The notes under the pieces: model-generated
The model's input: the letters and a program-made list of their open reading frames with translations, nothing else
What the model was told of the DNA's origin: nothing
Databases searched by the model: none
Part shown: piece after piece, positions 32,951 through 41,780 of the stretch
How the letters are laid out: each line of letters starts with the position of its first letter
Numbering within the stretch: position 1 is the first letter of the stretch
Made by a program: the position numbers and the translations under genes
Assembly (NCBI GenBank): GCA_023457495.1
Contig: JAEWLQ010000128.1
Span: forward strand, 1 to 61,883
Direction of reading: 5' to 3'
From: Pseudomonadota bacterium
GTDB taxonomy: Bacteria > Pseudomonadota > Gammaproteobacteria > Steroidobacterales > Steroidobacteraceae
Length of the DNA: 61,883 nucleotides

Positions 32951-33397
32951 TCAGCGATATCCGACGCCGAGCACATAGTCCCGCAGCAGCATCTCTTCGG
33001 TCGTGACTTCGTTCAGCAACGCCCTGACGAGGTCGCGCGCGTGAATGATTCCGCGCAGCCGGCCGGCCTCATCCAGCACCGGCGCGCAGCGCAGGCCTCG
33101 CGCACTAAGCCGGTCCCACACGGCCTGCAGCGCCTGGTTCTCGCGGCAGGACACGAAATCGCGGGTCATGAAGTCTTCGGCCCGGGCTCTCGCAGCGTCG
33201 CCGTTCGCGCGGCTGAACGCCCGCACCAGGTCCATGCGCGACACGACGCCGATCGCGACGCCATCCTGATCGCAGACCACCGCGAGCGGCGTATTCGCGT
33301 TCGACAGGATCGCGGAGGCATCGCAAATGGACGAACCGCGATCCAGGATCGCGATCCTGCGGCGCGCATCGTCGAGGATGTGCAGGATCAGATTCAC
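32951..33397 (-). CDS. Small protein with paired CBS domains
   Basis: A 148-residue protein. CBS 1 runs about residues 12-60 (SSICDASAILSNANTPLAVV, then IGVVSRMDLVRAF), CBS 2 about 75-130 (FMTRDFVSCREN, then LRGIIHARDLVRALL). CBS pairs bind adenine nucleotides and act as energy sensors. The GTG at 33397 is the best in-frame start; the region upstream reads poorly. No fused effector is present, so it should regulate another protein. It is followed by the fucosidase gene upstream on the same strand, 82 bp away. Confidence 0.82.
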   Translation of the reverse strand: MNLILHILDDARRRIAILDRGSSICDASAILSNANTPLAVVCDQDGVAIGVVSRMDLVRAFSRANGDAARARAEDFMTRDFVSCRENQALQAVWDRLSARGLRCAPVLDEAGRLRGIIHARDLVRALLNEVTTEEMLLRDYVLGVGYR

Positions 33398-33479
33398 GCG
33401 CGCGATCCTCGATGAAGACCCCTCGGTTATCCATCGGACCAGCGGTCCATTGAACCGCGCGTGCGGATCGACGCCCTTA

Positions 33480-34985
33480 CTACGGGGCGGGCGGCTCGGA
33501 AATCGCCTTCGTAATCCTGAAGGCGAATGCACCTTCGAACGGTGCTTCGCCATCCTCGAGCGCGGGGACCGAGATGACCAGGTCCTTGCCGCGCTGCTTC
33601 CAGGCGACGTCCGCATGACGGGTGCCGAGCAGCGAAACGCGCGCACCCTTCGCCGGCCGCACGTCGCGCAGCGTGAGCGTACCCGAGGGATAACGCGGCA
33701 CGATCGCGTAGAGCGTGTCGCCGTTGCGCGTGAAGAGGATCTCCTTGCGCGCATCGCCTTGCGCCGGGGTCAGCAGCAAGCGCTCGACGTCGTACTTCGC
33801 GCGATAGTTAGTCGACGTGTCCAGCTCCTGCCGGCGGCCGGCCGACCATTGCGCGCCGTCGCGAAACGTCCGCGTGCCGTAGATCGCCTCACCGTTGTGC
33901 TCGAGCCAGTTGCCGAGGTAGGCCAGGCGCTCCTCCATCACCACGGGAATCCGGCCGTCGGCGGTGGGCCCGATGTTGAGCAGCAGGTTGCCGCCGCGAC
34001 TCACCGTATCGAGCAGCGTGAGCAGCAGCCGCAGGCCGGTCGCGTAGTCGTCGAGGCTCTCGTTGCGGTTGTAGCCGTAGGAATGCCCGATGCCGCGGTT
34101 CTCCTCCCAGGCATGCGCCTCGCCCGGCAGGCCCGCGCCGTATTCGGTGGTGTAGTAACCGCCATGGCGGTGGCGGGTTTCCCCACCCCAGCGATCGTTG
34201 ACCACCACTTTCCGCGCGACAGGACTGTCGTTGTACAACCAGGCCAGCAATTCGGGCGCGCGCCATTTCGCCGAGGGCAGATCCCACTCGCCATCCGAAA
34301 AGATGATCGACGGCGAGTAACGCGTCACCAGGTCCTTGAACTGCGGGAACAGGTGTCGCTCGACGAACTCGTCGGTGTTTCCCGCCAGCCAAAGTGGGTT
34401 GAACCATTCGTACAGTGAGTAATAGAAACCCATCTCGAGGTTCTGGTCGCGCACCGCGGTGGTCAGCTCGCCGACCAGGTCGCGTTTCGGCCCGATGGCG
34501 GTCGAGTTCCAGGGCCGGCCCCAGCTCGCATCCGCCTCGCGCGATGGCCACAACGCGAATCCATCGTGGTGCTTGGACACGAGCACGACGTACTTCGCCC
34601 CGGACCGTTTCATCGTCCGAGCCCATTGCCGCGCGTCGAACAGCTCCGCGCGAAACAAGGGCGCGAAGGCGGGGTACTCGAAGTCGCGGCCGTACACGCG
34701 GTCGTGAAACGCGCGCGTCTCGACGCGGATCTGCGCATCCCGCGATGCGGGATCGGGATTGCCGGGTTTGCCGATGCGCTCCCAGTACCACTCGGCGTAT
34801 TCGCCCTTGGACGCGAAGGCCGGAACCGAATACACGCCCCAGTGGATGAAGATCCCGAACTTCGCGTCCCGCCACCACGCCGGTGTCGGCCGGCTGTCGA
34901 TGGACGCCCAGTCGGGCGTGTATCGCTGCGCGTTCGCCGCCGAGGCCGCGCAGGCGAGACAGAAGATCAACAATATTCGATACAT
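33480..34985 (-). CDS. Alpha-L-fucosidase, GH29
   Basis: A 501-residue enzyme with a signal peptide (1-19). GH29 marks are clear: KFGIFIHWGVYSVPA, then SKHHDGFALWPS, and the nucleophile D231 in FSDGEWDLP. The C-terminal about 110 residues form a beta-rich domain usual in this family. It hydrolyses alpha-L-fucosyl linkages in the periplasm or outside the cell. The downstream partner on the same operon is a sugar mutarotase 8 bp before it, which would equilibrate released L-fucose or L-rhamnose anomers. Confidence 0.95.
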   Translation of the reverse strand: MYRILLIFCLACAASAANAQRYTPDWASIDSRPTPAWWRDAKFGIFIHWGVYSVPAFASKGEYAEWYWERIGKPGNPDPASRDAQIRVETRAFHDRVYGRDFEYPAFAPLFRAELFDARQWARTMKRSGAKYVVLVSKHHDGFALWPSREADASWGRPWNSTAIGPKRDLVGELTTAVRDQNLEMGFYYSLYEWFNPLWLAGNTDEFVERHLFPQFKDLVTRYSPSIIFSDGEWDLPSAKWRAPELLAWLYNDSPVARKVVVNDRWGGETRHRHGGYYTTEYGAGLPGEAHAWEENRGIGHSYGYNRNESLDDYATGLRLLLTLLDTVSRGGNLLLNIGPTADGRIPVVMEERLAYLGNWLEHNGEAIYGTRTFRDGAQWSAGRRQELDTSTNYRAKYDVERLLLTPAQGDARKEILFTRNGDTLYAIVPRYPSGTLTLRDVRPAKGARVSLLGTRHADVAWKQRGKDLVISVPALEDGEAPFEGAFAFRITKAISEPPAP

Positions 34986-34993
34986 CGCGCCCC

Positions 34994-35335
34994 TCACTCG
35001 AGATGGAACACTTCGGTCATGTTCGACCACCACTCCTCCGCCGACGCGGTAGGCCATTTCTCCTGCATGGGCTCCATGAGCGCCCACCAGCGTTGCGTGG
35101 CCGGATCCGCCGCCATCGCGCGCATGTCCGCCGCGAAGTCGTCGCCCACGTATTCGAAGTACGCGAACAGGATGCCGTCGCGCAGGTAGATGGAATAGTT
35201 GCGGATGTTCGAGCGGCGGATCTGCGCCAGCACATCGGGCCATACCGCGGCGTGCTGGCGCACGTATTCATCGCGATGTTCGGGCCGGAGTTTCAATACC
35301 TGGCCGAAACGCCGCACTTCGTCTGTCTTGCGCAT
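34994..35335 (-). CDS. L-rhamnose/L-fucose mutarotase
   Basis: A 113-residue protein of the RhaM-type small ferredoxin-like fold: FGQVLKLRPEHRDEYVRQHA, then VWPDVLAQIRRSNIRNYSIY and RWWALMEPMQ. It interconverts sugar anomers. Family members act on L-rhamnose, but some are assigned to L-fucose; the adjacent fucosidase argues for fucose here. The ATG at 35335 is chosen; an in-frame ATG at 35374 would add 13 residues. Confidence 0.88.
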   Translation of the reverse strand: MRKTDEVRRFGQVLKLRPEHRDEYVRQHAAVWPDVLAQIRRSNIRNYSIYLRDGILFAYFEYVGDDFAADMRAMAADPATQRWWALMEPMQEKWPTASAEEWWSNMTEVFHLE

Positions 35336-35559
35336 GTGTGAGACCGTGGACTCGTGAGCCCATGGATTCTCCATGACGCCGGCGGATTGCGAAACAGGCG
35401 CGAGTCTTGCGCTCGCGAGCGCGACACTCCGCCCGTCGCTTCGCCGTGTAGCTGGCCGGCTTCGGTGGCGTGCACGAACGGGTGGAAAGCGCGCGCCTCG
35501 ATCGCAGCTGCCTCGGCGACCTGGCACCCGTCATCTTCGTTGCGACGGGCGGAGATCAG

Positions 35560-35919
35560 CTAGTCGGCTTTCCAGAACCAGGTGGGATCGCGCCAGCTGA
35601 TGGCGGCAACGATCTCACCTTCGAGGTCCACTTCGAACTCTCCGTCGAGGGGTTCTTCGAGCAGGCCGAGTCTTACCTCGCAGCCCGCGATGGTCTGGAT
35701 CTCGCGCACCCAACTGTGGTTGCAGGCGAACCAGGTCGGCCCGGTGTCGCCGTTGTCCACCGTGGGCTCGACCGTGACGATGACGCCCAACGCGCTGCCA
35801 TCGCGGATCGCCCAGAGTCGGCGGATCGCGGGATGCGCGTCATACCAGTTGGCCAGCGCCTCGGATTCCGCGGTGATATGCCTTGGCGCCGTGCGTTCGG
35901 GATCGAGGCTCAGTTTCAT
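35560..35919 (-). CDS. Small unknown protein coupled to an NmrA-like reductase
   Basis: A 119-residue acidic protein with no membrane segment or signal peptide. Trp-rich ends (TWFACNHSW, SWRDPTWFWK) and three beta-like stretches are visible. I do not recognise a family. Its start overlaps the upstream NmrA-like gene by 4 bp (ATGA), so they are co-translated and may share a pathway. Confidence 0.7.
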   Translation of the reverse strand: MKLSLDPERTAPRHITAESEALANWYDAHPAIRRLWAIRDGSALGVIVTVEPTVDNGDTGPTWFACNHSWVREIQTIAGCEVRLGLLEEPLDGEFEVDLEGEIVAAISWRDPTWFWKAD

Positions 35920-36677
35920 GACGGCCTCTGCGTGCTGCTGAACCAGGCGTCGAAACGCGTCGCTCCCAGTCGCGGCTGTGCGTCCGACAGCGGCACCAGC
36001 GACTCATCCTCGAGTTCGGTGCCGAAATATTGCGCGCGGACGTCGCCCTGCACGGTCCGCATGTCGTTTTTCGTGTCGAGAAAATGGCGCACGAGTTCGT
36101 TCAGCCGGAACTTCTCGGGACCCGCCACCTCGATCGTCCCGTTGATGGGCGGACCGAGCGCGACGTCGGTTAGCGCGGCGACCACGTCAGTCGAGAGAAT
36201 CGGCTGCACGAACGCGACCGGGAGCCGGACGATGTTGCCCTCGGTGGCCGAATCCGCGATGCGGCCCATGAATTCGAAGAACTGCGTGGAGCGCAGGATC
36301 GAGTACGGGACACCCCCGGCCTTGATGAGATTCTCCTGAACCAGCTTGGCGCGCAGGTAGCCGCTGAGCGGGAGGCGATCCGCGCCGACGACCGACAGCG
36401 CCACGTGATGCCGCACGCCCGCCGCCCTCTCGGCGGCCAGCAGGTTGCGGCAGGATGTGTCGAAGAAATTCATCACCGCCGTGTCCTCGAAAGACGGCGA
36501 ATTCGACACATCGACCACCACCTGGGCGCCGGCGAGCGCCCCGGTGAGCCCTTCGCCCGTGAGCGTGTTGACGCCCGAATCGGGCGATGCCGCGAGGACC
36601 TCGTGTCCGCGCTTGCGGATCTGCTCGACGAGCTTCGAGCCGATCAGCCCGGTTCCACCGATGACGACTGCTTTCAT
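35916..36677 (-). CDS. NmrA-like NAD(P)-binding protein (atypical SDR)
   Basis: A 253-residue protein. The glycine motif is GGTGLIGS at 8-15, followed by DVSNSPSF and a VALSVVGADRLPLSGYLRAK region that replaces the classical YxxxK. A conserved SILRSTQFFEF and a REAL-type C-terminal part follow. Atypical SDRs of this group bind NAD(P) and are often redox or substrate sensors rather than enzymes. The start is a clear ATG. It is the first gene of a two-gene unit; the region upstream of it (to 36975) has only low-complexity repeats. Confidence 0.86.
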   Translation of the reverse strand: MKAVVIGGTGLIGSKLVEQIRKRGHEVLAASPDSGVNTLTGEGLTGALAGAQVVVDVSNSPSFEDTAVMNFFDTSCRNLLAAERAAGVRHHVALSVVGADRLPLSGYLRAKLVQENLIKAGGVPYSILRSTQFFEFMGRIADSATEGNIVRLPVAFVQPILSTDVVAALTDVALGPPINGTIEVAGPEKFRLNELVRHFLDTKNDMRTVQGDVRAQYFGTELEDESLVPLSDAQPRLGATRFDAWFSSTQRPS

Positions 36678-36886
36678 CTGCTGCCTCCATGCATGCGCGA
36701 CATACTAACTACCTGGACCGTACGGCCGCGCCTCGTCGCGGGTTCGCGGGCGGGCGGGCCTGCGTCGAGGATAAACCGCCGTCGCTCGCACGGGTATGAC
36801 CGAAGCGGATCAATGTCGTTGATGCGGCGCGATCCCCGCGACCATTACGCGCAACCCCGGAAGAATGCGCGGTCATCCCCGGCCTA

Positions 36887-36910
36887 CGCGCCCGCGCGCC
36901 CGCGCGCCCG
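36887..36910. repeat. Three tandem copies of CGCGCCCG
   Basis: Eight-base repeats in the 297-bp space between the NmrA-like gene and the next minus-strand gene. The sequence is low-complexity GC and may be a slippage product. No gene or hairpin of note is associated with the space. Confidence 0.75.
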
Positions 36911-36974
36911 CACGCGGTTGACTCGACGCTGGCGTGGCGGGCAGGCCATGCCCGCCGACGGGGCCAGCCATGGA

Positions 36975-37478
36975 TCAGAAAAACGTCGCCAGGAACTCCG
37001 CGGCGGCGTCGGATATGCCGCCGATCTTATTGGTGGCCTGCCGGTAGAACTTGAAGTTGAGCTCGGTCTCCGGCCGGCCGTCCCGCCACTCGCGGAATGC
37101 CTTGAGCTGCTCGCGGCCGAAGCGACGCTTCGCGAGCTTCGTCCGCGTGACTTCGATGCTCACCAGGGGTGTCTGGCGCTCGAGACCGCGCTTCAACGGG
37201 ATGGCGCGCGCAGCGGCGACGACACCGCGCGCGATGAGTCCCGCCCCGCCCTCGTTCTCGCTGTCGAAGATGAAGATCGCGTCGCCAACCGCGATCTTCT
37301 TGCCGCCGTACATGGTTTTCTGCACGCTGAACACGAAATGTTTCGCGCCCGCATCGCGGATCGGCGCCTTGATGAGATAGGACAGAGGGGACCGGTCGCC
37401 GGCCCGCTGCCGGGTCTTGACGTCGTTCATCGAACTAACGGCTGCGCACGTGAGTGGAGGCCGCCGATTCTCAGCCAT
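36975..37478 (-). CDS. Unknown protein with PUA/EVE-like core
   Basis: A 167-residue basic protein. The central part (KHFVFSVQKTMYGG ... VGDAIFIFDSENEGGAGLI, then RGVVAAARAI) resembles the PUA-like/EVE fold, which binds modified bases, but this is by pattern only. A charged C-terminal half (TKLAKRRFGREQLKAFREW) suggests nucleic-acid contact. An ATG at 37430 would remove a poorly conserved-looking 16-residue lead; neither start has a strong ribosome-binding site. Confidence 0.6.
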   Translation of the reverse strand: MAENRRPPLTCAAVSSMNDVKTRQRAGDRSPLSYLIKAPIRDAGAKHFVFSVQKTMYGGKKIAVGDAIFIFDSENEGGAGLIARGVVAAARAIPLKRGLERQTPLVSIEVTRTKLAKRRFGREQLKAFREWRDGRPETELNFKFYRQATNKIGGISDAAAEFLATFF

Positions 37479-37539
37479 CTACTCACAGCGCCACAAGCAC
37501 CCGAAGCCGGGACGCCGTGGTGTTAGAGTGCCCGACAAC

Positions 37540-38523
37540 ATGCGAATGACGTCGATCGCCCTGACCCTCTTGCTCGCGGCAACGGCCGCGCAAGCGGGTT
37601 CGCTCGAAGGGCTGGTGAGTCGGGCGGAAGTCACGGGACCGCGCGGTTCGTTCGTGACCGAGATGGTTTCGCTCGCCGACGGGACGGCGCGCTTCGTCCA
37701 GACGTATCCCGCGGATGACCCGCGGCGACGCGGACCGGTCGAACTACTGACCCTCCCCGCGGGCCGGGCTTTCCAGCGAAGCGACAAGGGCGAGTTCGAA
37801 GCGGCCGCGGCGGGAATCGCCTCGTTCGTGCTCGGCCATGACGCGCCGCGCCTCGCGATCGCCGCCGGGACGCGGCCGGCGAGCATCTCGGTTCCGGCGC
37901 CCGTCGAGACGGGTGGCGGCACAGTGACGATCACGCTCGCCGACTATCGGCGCGTGATCGATTTCGAGCTGCCGTTCACCGCGACCTTCGTGCACTCGGC
38001 GGCTCCCGACGATCGATATGTCTATCGATACACCGAGCTGCTGCCGTTTCGGGTGGCGCCGGGTTCCGCCGCGCCGGCCGGCGAACAGAATCCGGCGAAG
38101 TTGATGGAACGACTCGCGGACCTCGCAAACCTCGCGCGGGCCCACGAGCGCGTGATGGCCGCGCATCGCGCCGGCGATGCCACGATGCTCATCGCCGACG
38201 CGGCCGAGCGCTCGACGATTTCCGGCACGGGTCGCCTGTCGCAGACGACGCGCGACGAGCAACTCGCGCGCATGAGGAATTATCTCGGCTCGATTCGCTT
38301 TTCGCGTTACGAGGACACCGCGGTGCCCGTGATCGCGCTTTCGCGGGACGGCACGCTCGCCTGGCTGGCCTGCGAGATGCAGGCTGAAGGACACCGCAAT
38401 GCCGGCGGGAAGAACGAGCCCATCGCGTACGGTTTCAGCTGGGTCGAGCACTATGCCCGGGATCCCGATTCGAAGGATCGCCGCTGGACTTCGATCGGAA
38501 TTGCGTCCAGCCAGCGCCCATGA
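37540..38523 (+). CDS. Secreted protein with SnoaL-like C-terminal domain
   Basis: A 327-residue protein with a signal peptide at 1-20 (SIALTLLLAATAAQA). The N-terminal about 190 residues are beta-rich without a known match. Residues about 200-315 read as a SnoaL/DUF4440 cone fold (LARAHERVMAAHRAGDATML ... GFSWVEHYAR). Such folds occur in polyketide cyclases and in binding proteins. No catalytic pair can be assigned. The gene is divergent from 36975 and 39 bp upstream of the hydrolase gene. Confidence 0.78.
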   Translation: MRMTSIALTLLLAATAAQAGSLEGLVSRAEVTGPRGSFVTEMVSLADGTARFVQTYPADDPRRRGPVELLTLPAGRAFQRSDKGEFEAAAAGIASFVLGHDAPRLAIAAGTRPASISVPAPVETGGGTVTITLADYRRVIDFELPFTATFVHSAAPDDRYVYRYTELLPFRVAPGSAAPAGEQNPAKLMERLADLANLARAHERVMAAHRAGDATMLIADAAERSTISGTGRLSQTTRDEQLARMRNYLGSIRFSRYEDTAVPVIALSRDGTLAWLACEMQAEGHRNAGGKNEPIAYGFSWVEHYARDPDSKDRRWTSIGIASSQRP

Positions 38524-38562
38524 CGTTCAAACCCGGACGCGGCGCATGACATCTGTTTCGCC

Positions 38563-39411
38563 ATGAGAAGGACATCCTGCGCGTTGTTGTTAGCCATGGC
38601 GGCGCCCCTGTTCGCGGGCGCCGAAGAAATCACGTTCGAAAGCCGTGGAGCGACGCTGGCCGGCACCCTCGTGTCGCCCGAGTCGGGAACTCCTCACGCG
38701 GCGATTGTCTTCGTGCATGGTTCCGGAAAGCAGTCCCGTAACCTCGCCCTCGCCGAGAAGTTCGCCGCGGCTGGTATCGCGGCGCTGGTCTACGACAAGC
38801 GCGGCGCCGGAAAATCGGGCGGTGCCTACGAAAGCGAGCAAAGCGTCAGTGGCATGAACATCTCGCTGCTGGCCGACGATGCGGCGGCGGCCGTGAAGGT
38901 TCTGGCCGCGCGACCGGAACTGAAGGACATCCCGATCGGCATCGCCGGCATCAGCCAGGCAGGATGGATCGCGCCGCTCGCCGCCGAAAGAACTCCGGCC
39001 GCCAAATTCCTGCTGCTCTGGAGCGGACCCGTCTGCAAGGTGAGCGAGGAAGACATCTACAGCAAGTACACGGCCGACACTGATCTCCCAAGCGTTCCGC
39101 CGTATCGCGAAGCGCTCGCCGCGCGGAAATCTCCGTACATCTGGCCGGACTTCCTGGGCCGCGACACCGATCCCGCTGACAGCCTGGCGAAACTGACTAT
39201 TCCCGGCTTCTGGATCTTCGGCGGCAACGACGGCAGTGTGCCCGTTGATCTGTCGATCTCGCGGCTGCAGACCCTGCAGCGCGCCGGCGCCGGCACGCGC
39301 TACGAGTACAGGCTTTTCCCGGGCCTCGGGCACAACAACATGGACGAAACCTTCGCAGTCGCCGCGGAGTGGATCAGGAGCATCCCCCGCGAGCAGCCGA
39401 AGATCAGGTGA
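38563..39411 (+). CDS. Periplasmic alpha/beta hydrolase
   Basis: A 282-residue protein with a signal peptide (1-20). The nucleophile elbow is GISQAG with Ser131. The oxyanion region is VFVHGSGKQSRN, the acid is probably Asp in FGGNDGSVP, and the His is in GLGHNN. The YDKRGAGKSGG loop is typical of dienelactone-hydrolase or esterase types. The substrate is unknown; a small ester or lactone is likely. Its last 8 bp overlap the convergent adaptor gene at 39404. Confidence 0.87.
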   Translation: MRRTSCALLLAMAAPLFAGAEEITFESRGATLAGTLVSPESGTPHAAIVFVHGSGKQSRNLALAEKFAAAGIAALVYDKRGAGKSGGAYESEQSVSGMNISLLADDAAAAVKVLAARPELKDIPIGIAGISQAGWIAPLAAERTPAAKFLLLWSGPVCKVSEEDIYSKYTADTDLPSVPPYREALAARKSPYIWPDFLGRDTDPADSLAKLTIPGFWIFGGNDGSVPVDLSISRLQTLQRAGAGTRYEYRLFPGLGHNNMDETFAVAAEWIRSIPREQPKIR

Positions 39412-40483
39412 CGCGGCGCTTGACCTTCGCGCTCTCCTCGAGGCCCGACACCACTTCGATGTTGATGCCGTCGGAGAGGCCGGTCTTGATCTCGCGTTTC
39501 TCGAACACCTGCGGCGCCGTTTCGATTTCCACGTAGGTCTTGTCGCCTTCGACCATCAGGTTGCCCTCGTTGATGGCGAGCGCGTCTTCGCGCTTGTCGA
39601 GCACGATGTCCGCGTTGGCGCTGTAGTTGGAGCGCAGGAACAGTTCCTTGTCGAGCGTCACCGCCGCGCGGATCGTGAACTTGATCGTGCCCTGGTCGGT
39701 CACGCCCTTCGGCGCGATGTATTCGAGCGTCGCCTTGAACGGCTTGTCCGGCAGCGCGCCGATGTTGAGCACGAGCTCCATGCCCTGCTCGAGCTTGCCG
39801 ACTTCGGACTCGTCGACCAGGCCCTCGAAGATCATGTCGTTCATGTCGGCGAGCGTCGCGAGCGAGGTGCCCGACTGGAACGTGCTCGATTCGAGGATGA
39901 AGGCGCCTTCCTTGTTGGGCACGTCGAGCACCGTTCCGTCGATGGTCGCGGGAATCATGTTGGACACCATCCCGGAGCTCTTCGTGGCGCCGGTCTTGAG
40001 CAGGTTGACGGTATCTTCCGCCGACGTCACCGCTTCCTTCTGCAGGTTGTAGTTGGTCTCGTACTGGCGGAACTGGGATTCCGAAATGACCCGGTCGTTG
40101 AGCAGCTTCTGGTAGCGCTGCATGTCGGCCGCCTGGTTCTGCAGGTTGATGCGCGCCTGCAGCAACTGTGCCTCGGCCGTGGCGACGTTGAGCATGTTGG
40201 GCCGCAGCGCGATGCGCGCGATGACCGTGCCCTTCTTGACCGTCTGTCCGGCGACCACGTAGAGCTTCTCGACAACGCCGGACACCTGCGCCTTCACCTC
40301 GATCTCGCGGCGCGGGATCACCTTGCCGGTGGCCACCGTCTTCTTGACGATGGTCATGCGCGCCGGCGCGTCGACCTGGTGGACCTCCGGCGGCGTCTGC
40401 GACTTCCGGTAGAGGAACACGAAGGTTCCGATGAACACGAAACCGATGATGCCGAGAATGCCGTACTTGATGATTCGCTTCAT
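39404..40483 (-). CDS. MacA-like periplasmic adaptor of a tripartite export pump
   Basis: A 359-residue HlyD/RND-type adaptor. One N-terminal anchor helix (6-24) is followed by a lipoyl-like half (GKVIPRREIEVKAQVSGVVE), a long coiled-coil hairpin (about 100-175), the second lipoyl half (TIDGTVLDV), a beta-barrel and a membrane-proximal domain. It should bridge the inner-membrane permeases (genes to 43019) and an outer-membrane channel; no TolC gene is here. It is the last gene of the four-gene operon 43738 to 39404. Confidence 0.93.
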   Translation of the reverse strand: MKRIIKYGILGIIGFVFIGTFVFLYRKSQTPPEVHQVDAPARMTIVKKTVATGKVIPRREIEVKAQVSGVVEKLYVVAGQTVKKGTVIARIALRPNMLNVATAEAQLLQARINLQNQAADMQRYQKLLNDRVISESQFRQYETNYNLQKEAVTSAEDTVNLLKTGATKSSGMVSNMIPATIDGTVLDVPNKEGAFILESSTFQSGTSLATLADMNDMIFEGLVDESEVGKLEQGMELVLNIGALPDKPFKATLEYIAPKGVTDQGTIKFTIRAAVTLDKELFLRSNYSANADIVLDKREDALAINEGNLMVEGDKTYVEIETAPQVFEKREIKTGLSDGINIEVVSGLEESAKVKRRVT

Positions 40484-40509
40484 TTTCTTTCCAGTTTGGA
40501 ACTGTCTGT

Positions 40510-41772
40510 CTACTCGTCCTGCAGCGCGACGATCGGATTGACCGCCGCGGCCTTGGCCGCGGGCATCAGCGACGCCAGCAGCCCCGAGACCACGAGCACC
40601 GCCAGCGCGGCGATCGCGGTCGAGAATTCCACTTCGGGCATGCCGAAGAACCCGGCCTTGCCGCCCGCCGATCGCATCGCCGCCGCGATGGATTCGATGA
40701 CCAGCGTGCCCGCGACCAGCCCGGCATATCCGGCGACCGCCGTGATGAACAGCGACTCCTGCATGATCATCCCGACGATGGAGGCCGGCGTGGCGCCGAG
40801 CGCCTTGCGCAGCCCGATCTCGCGGGTCCTTTCCTTGACCACGATCAGCATGATGTTCCCGACGCCGACCGCGCCCGCGAAGATGGTGCCGATGGCGACC
40901 ACCCAGCTGAACACGTTGATCCCGGTGAACAGCCCCTGCACCTTTTCGAACTGGTCCTGCAGGTTGAAGCTGCCGAACACGCCCTTGTCGTCCGCGTGGA
41001 CCTTGTTGATCTGCGCGAGGTACGCCTTCACTTCGTTCTCGGCGTCGCGCGCGTGGACGCCGGGCTTCGGAATCACGACGAAACTGCCGATCCGGCCGGT
41101 CTGGTTGAAGGCGTGCCTGAGCGTCCCGTTCGGTAGATAGATGCGCTCTTCTTCCTGCTGCTGGTTGCCGTCCTCCATGGACTCGAAGACGCCGATCACC
41201 TGGAAGCTGATGCCGTTGATCGTGATCTCCGCGCCGAGCGGGCTTTCACCGGGCGCGAACAGCTGGTCGCGCACACGCTGGCCGATGACGACCACCTTGC
41301 GGCGCTGCTGCTCGTCGAAGTCGTTGAGAGAACGACCCGACACGATGCGCAGCGCGTTGACGTCCTCGATGCCGGCGAAGCCGCCCTGGATGCTGAAGGC
41401 GCCGTTGCGCGTTCCGCGCACCGTGTACGGTGCACTGCCGCCCCAGACGCCGACCGAGTTCTGTCCCTCGATACGCCCGACGCTCGGAACGTTCTTCTTG
41501 ATGAGGTCCGTGTACTCGGGCTTGAGCACGACCTGCCGGCCGATCGGCATTCCCTGGAAGGGTATCTGGGTCGGCCCCTGCGACCAGATCCACACGGTGT
41601 TCGTGACGCGCGGAAAACCCTCGTCCACGCCCTTCTGCAGGCCCCGACCCGCGCCCATCAGCACCGTGAGCATGAAGATGCCCCAGAACACGCCGAATGC
41701 GGTGAGCGCGGTGCGCAGCTTGTGACGGCGCAACGTGCTGAAGATCTCCCGCCATTTTTCGATGTCGATCAC
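40510..41772 (-). CDS. MacB-type ABC permease, second paralogue
   Basis: A 420-residue protein. A first helix (about 20-40), a periplasmic MacB_PCD-like domain of about 230 residues, then three FtsX-type helices (ending VLVVSGLLASLMPAAKAAAV). The motif ERTREIGLRKALGATPASI is the conserved cytoplasmic coupling loop. It lies 8 bp after its paralogue and should form a heterodimer with it. Both act with the ATPase at 43022. The exported substrate is unknown, often lipoprotein, peptide or macrolide. Confidence 0.93.
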   Translation of the reverse strand: MIDIEKWREIFSTLRRHKLRTALTAFGVFWGIFMLTVLMGAGRGLQKGVDEGFPRVTNTVWIWSQGPTQIPFQGMPIGRQVVLKPEYTDLIKKNVPSVGRIEGQNSVGVWGGSAPYTVRGTRNGAFSIQGGFAGIEDVNALRIVSGRSLNDFDEQQRRKVVVIGQRVRDQLFAPGESPLGAEITINGISFQVIGVFESMEDGNQQQEEERIYLPNGTLRHAFNQTGRIGSFVVIPKPGVHARDAENEVKAYLAQINKVHADDKGVFGSFNLQDQFEKVQGLFTGINVFSWVVAIGTIFAGAVGVGNIMLIVVKERTREIGLRKALGATPASIVGMIMQESLFITAVAGYAGLVAGTLVIESIAAAMRSAGGKAGFFGMPEVEFSTAIAALAVLVVSGLLASLMPAAKAAAVNPIVALQDE

Positions 41773-41780
41773 GGCGGCTC

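Noticed and set aside
36887..36910. Tandem CGCGCCCG copies as a CRISPR-like array or operator set
   Set aside because: The units are 8 bp, without spacers and with low complexity.
39236..41140. Long open frame (634 codons) on the plus strand
   Set aside because: Lies opposite the MacA-like adaptor and permease, whose motifs are clear on the minus strand.
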